From NCBI GenBank assembly GCA_050943735.1, contig JBMNPT010000011.1, positions 1-63,378 of the forward strand: a DNA stretch of 63,378 nt. The letters run 5' to 3'. Position 1 is the stretch's first letter. Every line of letters starts with the position of its first letter. Under the pieces are notes generated by a model. That model searched no databases. It was not told where the DNA came from and saw only the letters and a list, made by a program, of their open reading frames with translations. Origin of the DNA: JBMNPT01 sp050943735 (GTDB taxonomy: Bacteria > Bacillota > Clostridia > Oscillospirales > RGIG577). This document shows, piece after piece, positions 44,611-52,936 of the stretch. The position numbers and the translations under genes were made by a program.

Positions 44611-45179
44611 TGACCAAGAATATCATGTTTGTGGGCGTAGGCGGTCAGGGTACCCTGCTGGCCAGCAAAATCCTGGGCAAAGTGATGATCGACGAGGGCT
44701 TCGATGTGAAGGTCTCGGAGGTACATGGCATGAGCCAGCGTGGCGGCAGTGTGGTCACCTACGTAAAATATGGACAGCAGGTGTTTTCCCCCATCGTGGA
44801 CAAGGGCGACGCCGATGTGATTGTGTCCTTTGAACAGCTGGAGGCACTGCGCTACATTGCCTGGCTCAAGAAGGACGGCGATCTCATCGTCAACACCCAG
44901 CAGATCGAGCCCATGCCGGTGATCACCGGTGCGGCCCAGTATCCCCAGAACATCCTGCCTGCTCTGGAGCAGGCGGGCGCCAAAGTGACCGCTCTGGACG
45001 CGTTGGAAATCGCCACCCGCTGCGGAAGCAGCAAGGCGGTGAACATTGTGCTGCTGGGCGTGATGGCTCAGAAGCTGGGGCTGCCTGAGGATCTGTTCCT
45101 GCGGGCCATTGAAACCACTGTAAAACCCAAGTTCGTAGAGATGAACAAAAACGCTTTCCACCAGGGATACACCCTGTGA
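44610..45179 (+). CDS. iorB: Indolepyruvate ferredoxin oxidoreductase, beta subunit
   Basis: A 189-residue gamma-type POR domain with GVGGQGTLLASKILG near the start and SEVHGMSQRGGSVVTYVK, both diagnostic. It contributes the CoA-side domain of the Ior complex. GGAGGT lies 8 bases before ATG 44610; GTG 44607 is an alternative. Ends at a strong terminator. Confidence 0.95.
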   Translation: MTKNIMFVGVGGQGTLLASKILGKVMIDEGFDVKVSEVHGMSQRGGSVVTYVKYGQQVFSPIVDKGDADVIVSFEQLEALRYIAWLKKDGDLIVNTQQIEPMPVITGAAQYPQNILPALEQAGAKVTALDALEIATRCGSSKAVNIVLLGVMAQKLGLPEDLFLRAIETTVKPKFVEMNKNAFHQGYTL

Positions 45180-45186
45180 GAAAAAG

Positions 45187-45221
45187 AAAAAGCCGGTCCC
45201 TAAAAGGGACCGGCTTTTTTG
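45187..45221. terminator. Terminator between iorB and citrate synthase (convergent)
   Basis: AAAAGCCGGTCCC pairs with GGGACCGGCTTTT; T-runs on both strands. Confidence 0.93.
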
Positions 45222-45255
45222 CTGCCAAAATGTATAAAAACTCAGTTTTGCAGGA

Positions 45256-46614
45256 TCACCGCTGATCCAGAGGAGTGTAGAATTTGAAGCCGCCCGCGGA
45301 TTTATAGGCGGGACGCATCAGCTTTTTACCGGTGGTGAATTCCTCCATTACATGGGCCGACCAGCCTGCCACCCGGGCGATGGCAAACAGCGGTGTGAAA
45401 ATCTCCCGGGGAATGCCCAGCATTTCATAGACAAAGCCAGAATACAGGTCCACATTGGCGCACATGGCCTTTTCGTTGCCCCGTTCCTGGAATACCACGG
45501 GCGTCATCTTTTCGATGTTCTGCAGCAGGCGGAACTCTTTGTCCATTCCCTTTTCCACCGCAAGAGCCTGGGCCTGCTGCTTGAGCAGAATCGCCCGAGG
45601 ATCGGATTTGGTGTAGATGGCATGGCCCATGCCGTAAATCAGTCCGCTGCCGTCACCGGCTTCTTTGTCCAGCACTTTGCGGATGAATGCGGCCACTTCT
45701 TCTTCATCCTCGTAATTTTGCACATTTTGCTTGAAGTGGTCCACCATCTCCACCACCTTGATGTTGGCGCCGCCATGCTTGGGCCCTTTCAGCGAGCCGA
45801 TGGCCGCCGCGATGGCTGAATAGACATCGGTGCCCGAAGAAGCCACTGCCCGAGCCACAAAGGTGGAGTTATTGCCGCCGCCATGTTCCGCGTGCAGAAT
45901 CAACGCGGTATCCAGCAGATGCGCCTCGGCCTGGGAATACTGCTTGTCCGGCCGGATGGTGCGCAAAATGGTCTCCGAAGTGGAAAGCCCTTCCTTGGGG
46001 TAGTGAATGTGCATGCTCTCCCGGTCAAAATAGTGCCGTTTGGCCATATAGGCGTGGGCCACAATGGTGGGGAACCGGGCAATAAACAGAATACAGCGCT
46101 CCATCAGCTGTTCCAGACCAGTGTTGTCCGGATCGTGGTCATAGGAATACAGCGCCAACACACTGCGCGCCAGCTTATTCATGATGTTGCGGCTGGGCGC
46201 CTTGAGAATCATATCCTCGGTGAAGTTATCCGGCAGCGGCCGGCATTTATCAATCAGGTCGGTAAACTGTGTCAGCTGATCTCGGTTGGGTAGAAAGCCA
46301 AACATCAACAGAAATGCCGTCTCCTCAAAGCCATACCGGCCCTCCTGCACAAATCCTCCCACCAGATCGTTCAGGTTATAGCCACGATAGGTGAGCACAC
46401 CTTCATCCGGGACCTTATCACCCTCATATACAATGTAGCCATGAACATTACAGATATTGGTGACGCCTGCTACCACACCGGTGCCGTCTGCATTGCGCAA
46501 GCCGCGTTTTACATTCGCGTTTTTGAAGGCAGAGGCCGGGATATGAGCATATTTTTCGTATTGATCACATATGGTAGAGAGAAAAGACTTGTCTACCGAA
46601 GAATTATAGGGCAT
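45256..46614 (-). CDS. Citrate synthase
   Basis: A 452-residue type I citrate synthase. The catalytic His are in AEHGGGNNSTF and GMGHAIYTKSDPRA, and the Asp in CANVDLYSGFVYEMLG. It condenses oxaloacetate and acetyl-CoA; stereospecificity (Si or Re) cannot be told, though the type I fold suggests Si. The start at 46614 follows GGAGG by 8 bases; the open frame to 46674 covers the promoter. No aconitase or isocitrate dehydrogenase is adjacent, so it may feed glutamate synthesis only. Confidence 0.93.
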   Translation of the reverse strand: MPYNSSVDKSFLSTICDQYEKYAHIPASAFKNANVKRGLRNADGTGVVAGVTNICNVHGYIVYEGDKVPDEGVLTYRGYNLNDLVGGFVQEGRYGFEETAFLLMFGFLPNRDQLTQFTDLIDKCRPLPDNFTEDMILKAPSRNIMNKLARSVLALYSYDHDPDNTGLEQLMERCILFIARFPTIVAHAYMAKRHYFDRESMHIHYPKEGLSTSETILRTIRPDKQYSQAEAHLLDTALILHAEHGGGNNSTFVARAVASSGTDVYSAIAAAIGSLKGPKHGGANIKVVEMVDHFKQNVQNYEDEEEVAAFIRKVLDKEAGDGSGLIYGMGHAIYTKSDPRAILLKQQAQALAVEKGMDKEFRLLQNIEKMTPVVFQERGNEKAMCANVDLYSGFVYEMLGIPREIFTPLFAIARVAGWSAHVMEEFTTGKKLMRPAYKSAGGFKFYTPLDQR

Positions 46615-46661
46615 GAAAAGACCTCCGTTTTCTCTTGAATTTGTGCGAAGTATGTAAGAAT

Positions 46662-46690
46662 ATGATACAACCATTCCCCTGTCCAGTCAA
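46662..46690 (-). promoter_or_regulatory. Citrate synthase promoter
   Basis: On the minus strand TTGACT (46690-46685), a 17-base spacer and TATCAT (46667-46662), 47 bases before the gene. Confidence 0.75.
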
Positions 46691-46699
46691 GGGGAATGG
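46671..46699 (-). promoter_or_regulatory. Inverted repeat over the citrate synthase promoter
   Basis: CCATTCCCC (46671-46679) and GGGGAATGG (46691-46699) form a perfect 9-base inverted repeat with an 11-base gap that contains the -35. A dimeric regulator bound here would block polymerase. The sequence does not look like a CcpC site. Confidence 0.6.
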
Positions 46700-46816
46700 C
46701 TCATTTTTATGCAAGTGTACCATGATTGCCTTCTGGAGAGAGGATTTTCCTGCCTGAATCAACAGCAAGGAAAATGAAAGGAAACAGATAAAAGACTGCA
46801 AAATAGGAGGAATGTT

Positions 46817-47812
46817 ATGAAACGCATACTGGCCCTGCTGCTAGGGCTGTGGCTGTGTATGGCAGTGGTTCCCGCCCTGTTGGCCCATCCTGCGGACCCC
46901 GGGCAGCCCTCTGAGCAACAGTCGCCCAATGTACAGACTTTGGCCGATCAGAAGGTGATGGTACAGGTCTACCGCACCGGGACACAGAAGGTGGAGGAAA
47001 TGGATTTGCACCAGTATCTCATCGGGGTGCTGGCAGGAGAAATGCCTGCAAGTTTTGAGATGGAAGCGCTCAAAGCACAGGCGGTGGCAGCGCGGAGTTA
47101 CACGGCCAATCGAATGCAAGAAAATACACAAAATGAAAAAATATACGAATCTCATCAAGGTGCCCCCCTGTGTGACGACCCCTCTCACTGCAAGGCCTAT
47201 CTGGACCGGCAGCAGCGGGAGGCGGCCTTTGGCGACAATGCGCAGCAGTGGCAGCAGCGGCTGACTCAGGCGGTGGAAGAGACCGACGGTCAGGTAGCTG
47301 TATACGCAGGCGAGGCCATTTGCGCAGTATTTCACTCCACCTCCGCCGGGCGTACCGAAAACGCCGCCGACGTATGGGGCAGTGATGTGCCCTATTTGCA
47401 ATCGGTGGAAAGCCAGGGGGAGGAGAGTTCCCCCCGGTATGAAAGCAGGCAAGAGTATTCTGCGGAAGAATTTCGCAATTTACTCTCTCAAGCCCGGGAG
47501 GGTATGACCTTTCCACAGGACCCCGCGTCCTATCTGGGAGAAGTCACCCGCAGTGAGGCGGGCGGTGTGGAACAGATGACGGTGTGCGGAGAAACCTTCA
47601 CCGGACTGGAGCTGCGGGAGATCTTTGGGCTGCGCAGTACCCATTTTACCCTCACCTGGCAGGAGGACTGTTTCCGTTTCGATGTGTTGGGGTATGGCCA
47701 TGGCGTGGGTATGAGTCAATACGGAGCCAATTACATGGCCAGTCAGGGAAAAACTTACGAGGAAATCATCAAGTGGTACTACACAGGGGTGGAATTGGCC
47801 CCTATGCAATAG
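46817..47812 (+). CDS. spoIID: Stage II sporulation protein D
   Basis: A 331-residue SpoIID/LytB-domain protein with an N-terminal signal anchor (ILALLLGLWLCMAVVPALL), LAGEMPASFEMEALKAQAVAARSY, and the C-terminal GYGHGVGMSQYGANYMA block. SpoIID is a lytic transglycosylase that drives engulfment with SpoIIM and SpoIIP. GGAGG precedes the ATG. It is next to a spoIIQ-type gene, as in other clostridia. Confidence 0.95.
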   Translation: MKRILALLLGLWLCMAVVPALLAHPADPGQPSEQQSPNVQTLADQKVMVQVYRTGTQKVEEMDLHQYLIGVLAGEMPASFEMEALKAQAVAARSYTANRMQENTQNEKIYESHQGAPLCDDPSHCKAYLDRQQREAAFGDNAQQWQQRLTQAVEETDGQVAVYAGEAICAVFHSTSAGRTENAADVWGSDVPYLQSVESQGEESSPRYESRQEYSAEEFRNLLSQAREGMTFPQDPASYLGEVTRSEAGGVEQMTVCGETFTGLELREIFGLRSTHFTLTWQEDCFRFDVLGYGHGVGMSQYGANYMASQGKTYEEIIKWYYTGVELAPMQ

Positions 47813-47912
47813 TATAAGCCGCTGTTTTTTGGGCAATGCTACCGGTAGAAGGACAGCGCCCCATTTAGGGGTTGTCCGCTGCGGTTGGCAGCGACCAAAA
47901 AGGAGTGGTAAA

Positions 47913-48707
47913 ATGAAACAACAAGATGGACAGCGAGGCAATTGGCTGCGCAGTCTGGTGGAGGGAAAAGGATTTTATGTGGTGATGCTCACCTGTGTGG
48001 TTACAGTGGGGATCACCGGTCTGGTGATGATGCAGCAACCCTCTCAGCAGCCGGTGGATACATCCTTACAGCAACCCGCCATGGCTTCTCCTCAGACCGA
48101 AGAGCAGTCCCCGGCAGAGCCTTCCACCACTGTACCGGCTTCCCAGGAGCCGGAAAGCCAGCCTTCCCCTGAGCAGCAACCGGAGCCGGCGGAGCCCTCT
48201 GGGGAGCCCCAGCCCTCGGAAACAGAGGTTTCCCCCGTCAGTGAGCCATCTCAGGAGGCTCAGCCCGTAATGCAGCAGGAAGAAGAGGAAATCACGCTGT
48301 ATCGGCCGCCGGTGACGGGTGCCATTGCCCGTATGCACACCGATGGGGTTTTGCAGTATGACAAGACCATGGGGGATTACCGTACCCACAATGGAGTGGA
48401 TTTGCACGCCGAGCTGGGCACGGAAGTACTGGCCTGTGCCGAGGGAACGGTCACCGATTTGTATGAAGATCCCCTGCTGGGCGTGACGCTGGTGGTGGAC
48501 CATGGAAATGGCATTCAGAGCAAATACGCCAATCTGGACCCTCAGACCCTGGTACAGCCCGGTGATGTAGTGGAACGAGGACAGGCATTGGCTTTGGTGG
48601 GACAGAGTGCACTGGGAGAATGCCGGGAGGAGAGTCACCTGCATTTTGAGATGTGGGAGGCTGGACTGTGCTGTGATCCGGCCCGTTTTGTGAAATTTCA
48701 GCAGTGA
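47913..48707 (+). CDS. spoIIQ: SpoIIQ-type M23 (LytM) family protein
   Basis: A 264-residue protein: one N-terminal transmembrane helix (about 22-42), a Pro/Glu/Gln/Ser-rich linker (about 45-125), then an M23 domain with HNGVDL (H-x3-D) and HLHFE (H-x-H). All zinc ligands are present, unlike B. subtilis SpoIIQ, which lacks one. In clostridia SpoIIQ pairs with SpoIIIAH to connect the two cells during engulfment. AAAAGGAG precedes the ATG at 47913. Confidence 0.88.
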   Translation: MKQQDGQRGNWLRSLVEGKGFYVVMLTCVVTVGITGLVMMQQPSQQPVDTSLQQPAMASPQTEEQSPAEPSTTVPASQEPESQPSPEQQPEPAEPSGEPQPSETEVSPVSEPSQEAQPVMQQEEEEITLYRPPVTGAIARMHTDGVLQYDKTMGDYRTHNGVDLHAELGTEVLACAEGTVTDLYEDPLLGVTLVVDHGNGIQSKYANLDPQTLVQPGDVVERGQALALVGQSALGECREESHLHFEMWEAGLCCDPARFVKFQQ

Positions 48708-48739
48708 AAAAACAGACCCCTGAGGGGTCTGTTTTTTTG
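48707..48739 (+). terminator. Terminator after spoIIQ
   Basis: AAAACAGACCCC pairs with GGGGTCTGTTTT followed by TTTG. Confidence 0.93.
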
Positions 48740-48797
48740 CGCTTTGGGCTGACAAAGCATGGGATGTGAGATACAATGAAAAAAGGAGGGATGAAGC

Positions 48798-49265
48798 ATG
48801 GAATATGTGTGGTACTGGGATGGGCCGTTGGGCCGGATGGGCATGAAAGCGGAAAATGGGGCATTGACCGGGCTATGGCTGGGAGAGAAAGCGGGAAATC
48901 CGTCGTGGCAGTGGCAGCAGACCCCGTTGCTGCGGGAGACCTGCCGGCAGCTGGAGGAGTATTTTGCCGGGCAGCGCCGGGTGTTTCAGCTTCCGCTGGC
49001 ACCCCGGGGGACGGAGTTTCAGAAACGGGTATGGCAGGCGCTGGGGCGCATCCCCTACGGTCAGGTGCGCACCTATGGACAGGTGGCGGCAGAGGTGGGG
49101 TGTCCCAAAGGTCCCAGAGCGGTGGGACAGGCCAACCATTGCAATCCCATCATTGTGGTGATTCCCTGTCACCGGGTGGTGGCCACCAACGGCCTGGGCG
49201 GCTATGGAGGCGGACTGGAGGTCAAAAAGGCGCTGCTGCGGCTGGAGCAGGAGGGCGGTCTGTGA
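48798..49265 (+). CDS. ogt: Methylated-DNA--protein-cysteine methyltransferase
   Basis: A 155-residue suicide repair protein with the active-site Cys in VIPCHRVV, the RIPYGQVRTYGQVA helix-turn-helix and the GGYGGGLEVKKALLRLE end block. It removes methyl groups from O6-methylguanine. AAAGGAGGG precedes the ATG. It stands alone after the spoIIQ terminator. Confidence 0.94.
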   Translation: MEYVWYWDGPLGRMGMKAENGALTGLWLGEKAGNPSWQWQQTPLLRETCRQLEEYFAGQRRVFQLPLAPRGTEFQKRVWQALGRIPYGQVRTYGQVAAEVGCPKGPRAVGQANHCNPIIVVIPCHRVVATNGLGGYGGGLEVKKALLRLEQEGGL

Positions 49266-49311
49266 GGGGACTGCCGGGGCAACCGTCGGTTGCTTTTCTT
49301 TCCGTTCCCGT

Positions 49312-49322
49312 TGTGGTACAAT
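49312..49322 (+). promoter_or_regulatory. Extended -10 promoter (TGTGGTACAAT) before the XRE remnant
   Basis: Same TRTGn-TACAAT form as before the PHP gene; 21 bases before the ATG at 49344. Confidence 0.5.
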
Positions 49323-49343
49323 CCAGACAAGGTGGTGATCAAT

Positions 49344-49593
49344 ATGGATACCAAGGAAATCCTTCTGGAATTGCGCATCCGGCAAGGGCTCTCCCAAGAA
49401 CAGCTGGCGGAAAAGGTATATGTGACCCGACAGGCGGTCTCCCGATGGGAAGTTTGCCTATACCGATATGGAGTAGCTGCTGGCCTTTCTGGAAGGGCAT
49501 ATGTCCAGTGAAAACTGGTCTCCCCAACAGGTGAGAGCTTATCTGAAAACACTGCTGCCCCAACTGGATTACTGGAAAAACCAGGAAAAGTGA
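49344..49593 (+). pseudogene. Remnant of an XRE-type regulator with zinc-ribbon tail (deleted, frameshifted, in-frame stop)
   Basis: The first 37 codons encode a normal XRE HTH start (RIRQGLSQEQLAEKVYVTRQ then AVSRWE). After TGGGAA the frame shifts: a second frame reads KFAYTDME-stop-LLAFLEG and continues to LPQLDYWKNQEK, the end of a small zinc-ribbon protein (family with dGkftY..tMee and LkrWk). The middle, including the rest of the HTH domain and the zinc-ribbon cysteines, is missing, and a TAG interrupts the tail. It looks like an internal deletion followed by decay. Confidence 0.75.
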
Positions 49594-49671
49594 ACATTTC
49601 CCTTCCGGTTGTGGAGGAGGATTTTTACCCGCGGCAGGTGGCGAAACTGCAAAAGCAGTACCTCGCGGGGG

Positions 49672-49709
49672 AAGAGGCTTGTCCGGTGATGCCGGACGGG
49701 CCTCTTTGG
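49672..49709 (+). terminator. Hairpin after the XRE remnant
   Basis: AGAGGCTTGTCCG pairs with CGGACGGGCCTCT, followed by TTGG; a weak terminator. Confidence 0.5.
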
Positions 49710-49732
49710 CTGCTATGGCCGGAGAGGAATGC

Positions 49733-49767
49733 AAAAACCCCCTGTCAGATCCTGACAGGGGGTTTTG
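49733..49767. terminator. Terminator of the GlpA-GlpB-DUF1667 operon (bidirectional)
   Basis: AAAACCCCCTGTCAG pairs with CTGACAGGGGGTTTT; lies 9 bases after the DUF1667 stop on the minus strand. Confidence 0.9.
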
Positions 49768-49775
49768 TGCGGAAG

Positions 49776-50141
49776 TTAGTGGGGGCGCGCCTCTACACCC
49801 CGAGTGATTATTACGTTCGTGTCATACCCCAGCAGATGAGAGAGAACGATCTGGCCGGGCTGTACAGGGGCGGTGAGGGTGAGAGAACGCAGGATTTCCA
49901 TGGCCCGCATCAGCTCCCCTCTAGGAATGGGGGCGGTGAGCCGCACACTGGCCAAAGGCTGCTCTCCTCCCACCACCCGCACAGAGGTGGCAATGGTACG
50001 GCGGGGATCGGTCATCTCCTGCCGCACATACTCCTCGCCCCGGCGGCACAGAGCGCCCGAAAAGACAAACTTGCCATCCGCGTTTCGCTCCGCGGTGATT
50101 TCACAGCCATTGGGGCAGATGATACAGGTATATTGTTTCAT
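49776..50141 (-). CDS. DUF1667 domain protein
   Basis: A 121-residue protein with conserved cysteines in TCIICPNGC and a later ALCRRGEEY, the DUF1667 pattern (probable Fe-S or metal site). Family members follow GlpA/GlpB-like flavoproteins and are thought to be electron-transfer or accessory subunits. Its start overlaps the upstream stop by 4 bases (ATGA), so the three genes are coupled. Confidence 0.88.
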   Translation of the reverse strand: MKQYTCIICPNGCEITAERNADGKFVFSGALCRRGEEYVRQEMTDPRRTIATSVRVVGGEQPLASVRLTAPIPRGELMRAMEILRSLTLTAPVQPGQIVLSHLLGYDTNVIITRGVEARPH

Positions 50142-51373
50142 TCCACAGTCACCTCCACATCTTCCTGGCCGGACAGGGCGTCGGCCGGCAGAGTGATTTG
50201 AATCATTTCAGCGGGGAGCAGCTTGCGCAGGGACTGGCTGGCCACCAGCCGCCCCTGCTGGCGCACAGCCACCTGTTTTTCCCGGAAGGGGGTGCGTACC
50301 CGCAGAGACAATGTGACCTCCCCGGTGCCGCTGATTCGTTGAGGCACCACATGTCCCACGCCGTTGCCGCAATGTACCTCAATGGGGCAGGCGGGCAGCC
50401 CTTTTCCAGTGACAAACCGGGCCACTGCCGCCGCCAGCCGTTCCGCTTCCAGGGAGACAAAATCCACCAGATCGTGCACGTGGAGCACATTCCCCGCGGA
50501 AAAAATACCGGGCACTCCGGTTTGATACCACTCATCCACCAAAGCTCCCTGGGTATGGGGGTCCAGCTCCACCCCTGCGTCCCGGGAGAGCTCATTTTCC
50601 GGGATGAGCCCTACCGACAGGATCAGAGTATCGCAGTCATACCGGGTTTCGGTGCCGGGGATGGGCTGCAGTTTTTCATCCACCTGGGACACAGTGACTC
50701 CAGTGAGCCGGCTGCCACCATGGATATCGGTGACGGTGTGGCTCAGCAGCAGGGGGATGTCATAATCCCGCAGGCACTGTTCCACGTTGCGGGGCAGGCC
50801 ACTGGCATAGGGCTGGATCTCCAGCACTGCCTGGACATGGGCACCTTCCAGCGTCAGGCGCCGGGCCATGATCATGCCGATGTCCCCGCTGCCCAAAATG
50901 ACCACTTCCCGGCCAATCATGCGGTTTTGCAGGTTGATGTAATTTTGCGCCACCCCCGCAGTGAACACCCCTGAGGGACGCTCTCCGGGAATGCCCAGTG
51001 CGCCCCGGGTGCGTTCCCGGCAGCCCATGGCCAGCACCACTGCGTCCGCCTGCCAGCAGCGCAGCCCTTCCCGGGTGACAGCGGTGACCACCCGTTCCGG
51101 GCTGATGTGGGTCACAGCGGCATTGGTGAGACAGGGGATTCCCAGCTCCTGCGCCTGGGTGATGAACCGGTGGGCATACTCTGGGCCGCTGAGGCTCTCC
51201 CCGAACCGGGTGAGCCCGAATCCATCGTGGATGCACTGGCGCAAAATACCGCCCAGTGTGGCTTCCCGCTCCAGGACCAGCACATCGGTGATGCCCTGCC
51301 GGTACAGCTCCACCGCCGCGGCCAATCCCGCCGGACCACCGCCAATGACGATCACCTGTTTGCGTTCCATCAT
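50138..51373 (-). CDS. NAD(P)/FAD-dependent oxidoreductase (GlpB-like partner)
   Basis: A 411-residue flavoprotein: FAD Rossmann motif IGGGPAGLAAAVELY at the N-terminus, a second dinucleotide motif ILGSGDIGMIMARRL near 165, and a Cys in ILRQCIHDGFG. It matches the middle subunit of the three-gene GlpA/GlpB/DUF1667 unit that passes electrons from glycerol 3-phosphate or a related polyol phosphate. It overlaps both neighbours by 4 bases. Confidence 0.87.
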   Translation of the reverse strand: MMERKQVIVIGGGPAGLAAAVELYRQGITDVLVLEREATLGGILRQCIHDGFGLTRFGESLSGPEYAHRFITQAQELGIPCLTNAAVTHISPERVVTAVTREGLRCWQADAVVLAMGCRERTRGALGIPGERPSGVFTAGVAQNYINLQNRMIGREVVILGSGDIGMIMARRLTLEGAHVQAVLEIQPYASGLPRNVEQCLRDYDIPLLLSHTVTDIHGGSRLTGVTVSQVDEKLQPIPGTETRYDCDTLILSVGLIPENELSRDAGVELDPHTQGALVDEWYQTGVPGIFSAGNVLHVHDLVDFVSLEAERLAAAVARFVTGKGLPACPIEVHCGNGVGHVVPQRISGTGEVTLSLRVRTPFREKQVAVRQQGRLVASQSLRKLLPAEMIQITLPADALSGQEDVEVTVE

Positions 51374-52836
51374 GACTGCACCTCCTCTTCCGGCCGCAGC
51401 GGACCGGTGAACAGATAGGAACCCTGCCGGGACCAGGTGATCTCCTCCGGCCGCAGGCCCAGTTCTTCCTCCAGCATTTTGGCCACCCGCATCTGGCAGT
51501 AGCCGCCCTGACAGCGGCCCATCATGCTGCGGGTACGCACCTTGATGCCCGTCATGGTACATACGCCCAGCGGGTTGTGGATGGCTTGCAGAATTTCTGC
51601 CCGGGTGACCTTTTCACACCGGCAGATGAGCTGCCCGTAGTCGGGGTTGGAAGCGATCAGCTCCGCCTGCTCCTCTGGGCTGCACTCCGCAAAACGGCGG
51701 ATGCCCTTCCGGGTGGGGCAAAAGTCGGGATTGGGCTCCAGCTTTTCCCGTTGCGCCATCAGACCGATGGCATACCGGGCGATGGGCACCGCCGAGGTGA
51801 GTCCCGGGGACTCTATCCCCACCAGATTGATGGCGTTGGGTGCCACCTCATCCACAATTTCAATTTTGAAATCCTGAATGACACCCTTGTCGTCCACCCA
51901 TTTGGGCAGGATGCCTGCGTAATTGCGAATCCAGTCCTTTTTGTGGATGTGGGGCCACAGCCGGCTAGCACTTTCCACCAGATAGTCCAGATTTTTCTGC
52001 AGCACCCCGTAATAGGTGAAATCACTCACCGTTTCCGCGTTGGGGCCCACCGTCACGTTGCCGTCAATGGTATTGGTGACATGGATGCCCATATAGGTGT
52101 TGCTGGGCACCGGGTAGACCGGCATGGGCAGCAGCGCTCCGGTCCGGGCGTCCAGCACGATGTAGTCTCCCTTGGAGCCGATGACCCGGTAGCCGGTCAG
52201 TCCCAGCATATCCGAGATGACCCCGCAGCCCAGTCCTGCGCTGTTGACCACCCAGCGGCAGCGGAACTGGCCCCGGCGGGTGGTGAGAGTATAGCCTCCC
52301 TCTTCCCGGCAAATGCCGGTGACCTCCTGATCAAAGTGGTAGGTCACGCCGTTGGCTGCGGCGTTTTCCGCCAGCGCCACCGTATACCGGAAGGGGTCCA
52401 CAATGCCGCTGTTGGCGGAAAACAGGGCAAATTCCCCCACCACCGCCGGTACCAGCCGATGCAGCTCTTCCTTGTCGATGAGGGTGAGACCGGTGGCCCC
52501 GTTGGCTTCTCCCTGGGCCACAATGCGATGCAGGGTTTCCATATCTTCCGGGGTGTTGCCCACCAACACCTTGCCGCACCGCTGGAAGGGGAAGTCCAAT
52601 TCCTGGGCCAGCTGGTCAAACATGCGGTTGCCCTCCACGCACAGCCGGGCTTTGAGACTGCCGGTATCATAGGCAAAGCCGCCATGGACCACACCCGAAT
52701 TGCGGCCGCTGGTTTCACAGCACACATCCAGGTTTTTTTCCAGTACGGCGATGCGCAGGCGGTAACGGGACAACTCCCGGGCGATGGCGCTGCCCACCGC
52801 GCCGCCGCCGATGACAATGACATCATAGTGTTGCAT
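51370..52836 (-). CDS. GlpA-like FAD-dependent dehydrogenase with C-terminal BFD-type [2Fe-2S] domain
   Basis: A 488-residue protein: FAD motif VIGGGAVGSAIAREL, a DAO-fold core with SGRNSGVVHGGF, and a C-terminal BFD-like domain with C-x-C (ICRCE) and C-x4-C (CQGGYC). Anaerobic glycerol-3-phosphate dehydrogenases (GlpA/GlpO-like) have this layout; L-2-hydroxyglutarate-type oxidases share the core. Substrate not certain. The start follows GGAGGAG; the ATG at 52854 is less well placed. A GntR gene lies directly upstream. Confidence 0.85.
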   Translation of the reverse strand: MQHYDVIVIGGGAVGSAIARELSRYRLRIAVLEKNLDVCCETSGRNSGVVHGGFAYDTGSLKARLCVEGNRMFDQLAQELDFPFQRCGKVLVGNTPEDMETLHRIVAQGEANGATGLTLIDKEELHRLVPAVVGEFALFSANSGIVDPFRYTVALAENAAANGVTYHFDQEVTGICREEGGYTLTTRRGQFRCRWVVNSAGLGCGVISDMLGLTGYRVIGSKGDYIVLDARTGALLPMPVYPVPSNTYMGIHVTNTIDGNVTVGPNAETVSDFTYYGVLQKNLDYLVESASRLWPHIHKKDWIRNYAGILPKWVDDKGVIQDFKIEIVDEVAPNAINLVGIESPGLTSAVPIARYAIGLMAQREKLEPNPDFCPTRKGIRRFAECSPEEQAELIASNPDYGQLICRCEKVTRAEILQAIHNPLGVCTMTGIKVRTRSMMGRCQGGYCQMRVAKMLEEELGLRPEEITWSRQGSYLFTGPLRPEEEVQS

Positions 52837-52860
52837 AGTGCTCCTCCAATACATCCTATG

Positions 52861-52885
52861 AATTTGTGGAATCTACTTACAAATT
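52861..52885 (-). promoter_or_regulatory. Candidate GntR operator before the GlpA-like gene
   Basis: A perfect inverted repeat AATTTGT-N11-ACAAATT, 25 bases before the gene. CATCCTATGA is also repeated at about 52854-52862 and 52929-52937. FCD-type GntR proteins bind such symmetric AT-rich sites. Confidence 0.5.
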
Positions 52886-52936
52886 ACCAGATTTACCCTA
52901 AAAAAGCAATAGATAATGGGAAAAATCATCCTATGA

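Noticed and set aside
49590..50201. Plus-strand frame after the XRE remnant
   Set aside because: Crosses two terminator hairpins and lies opposite the DUF1667 gene.
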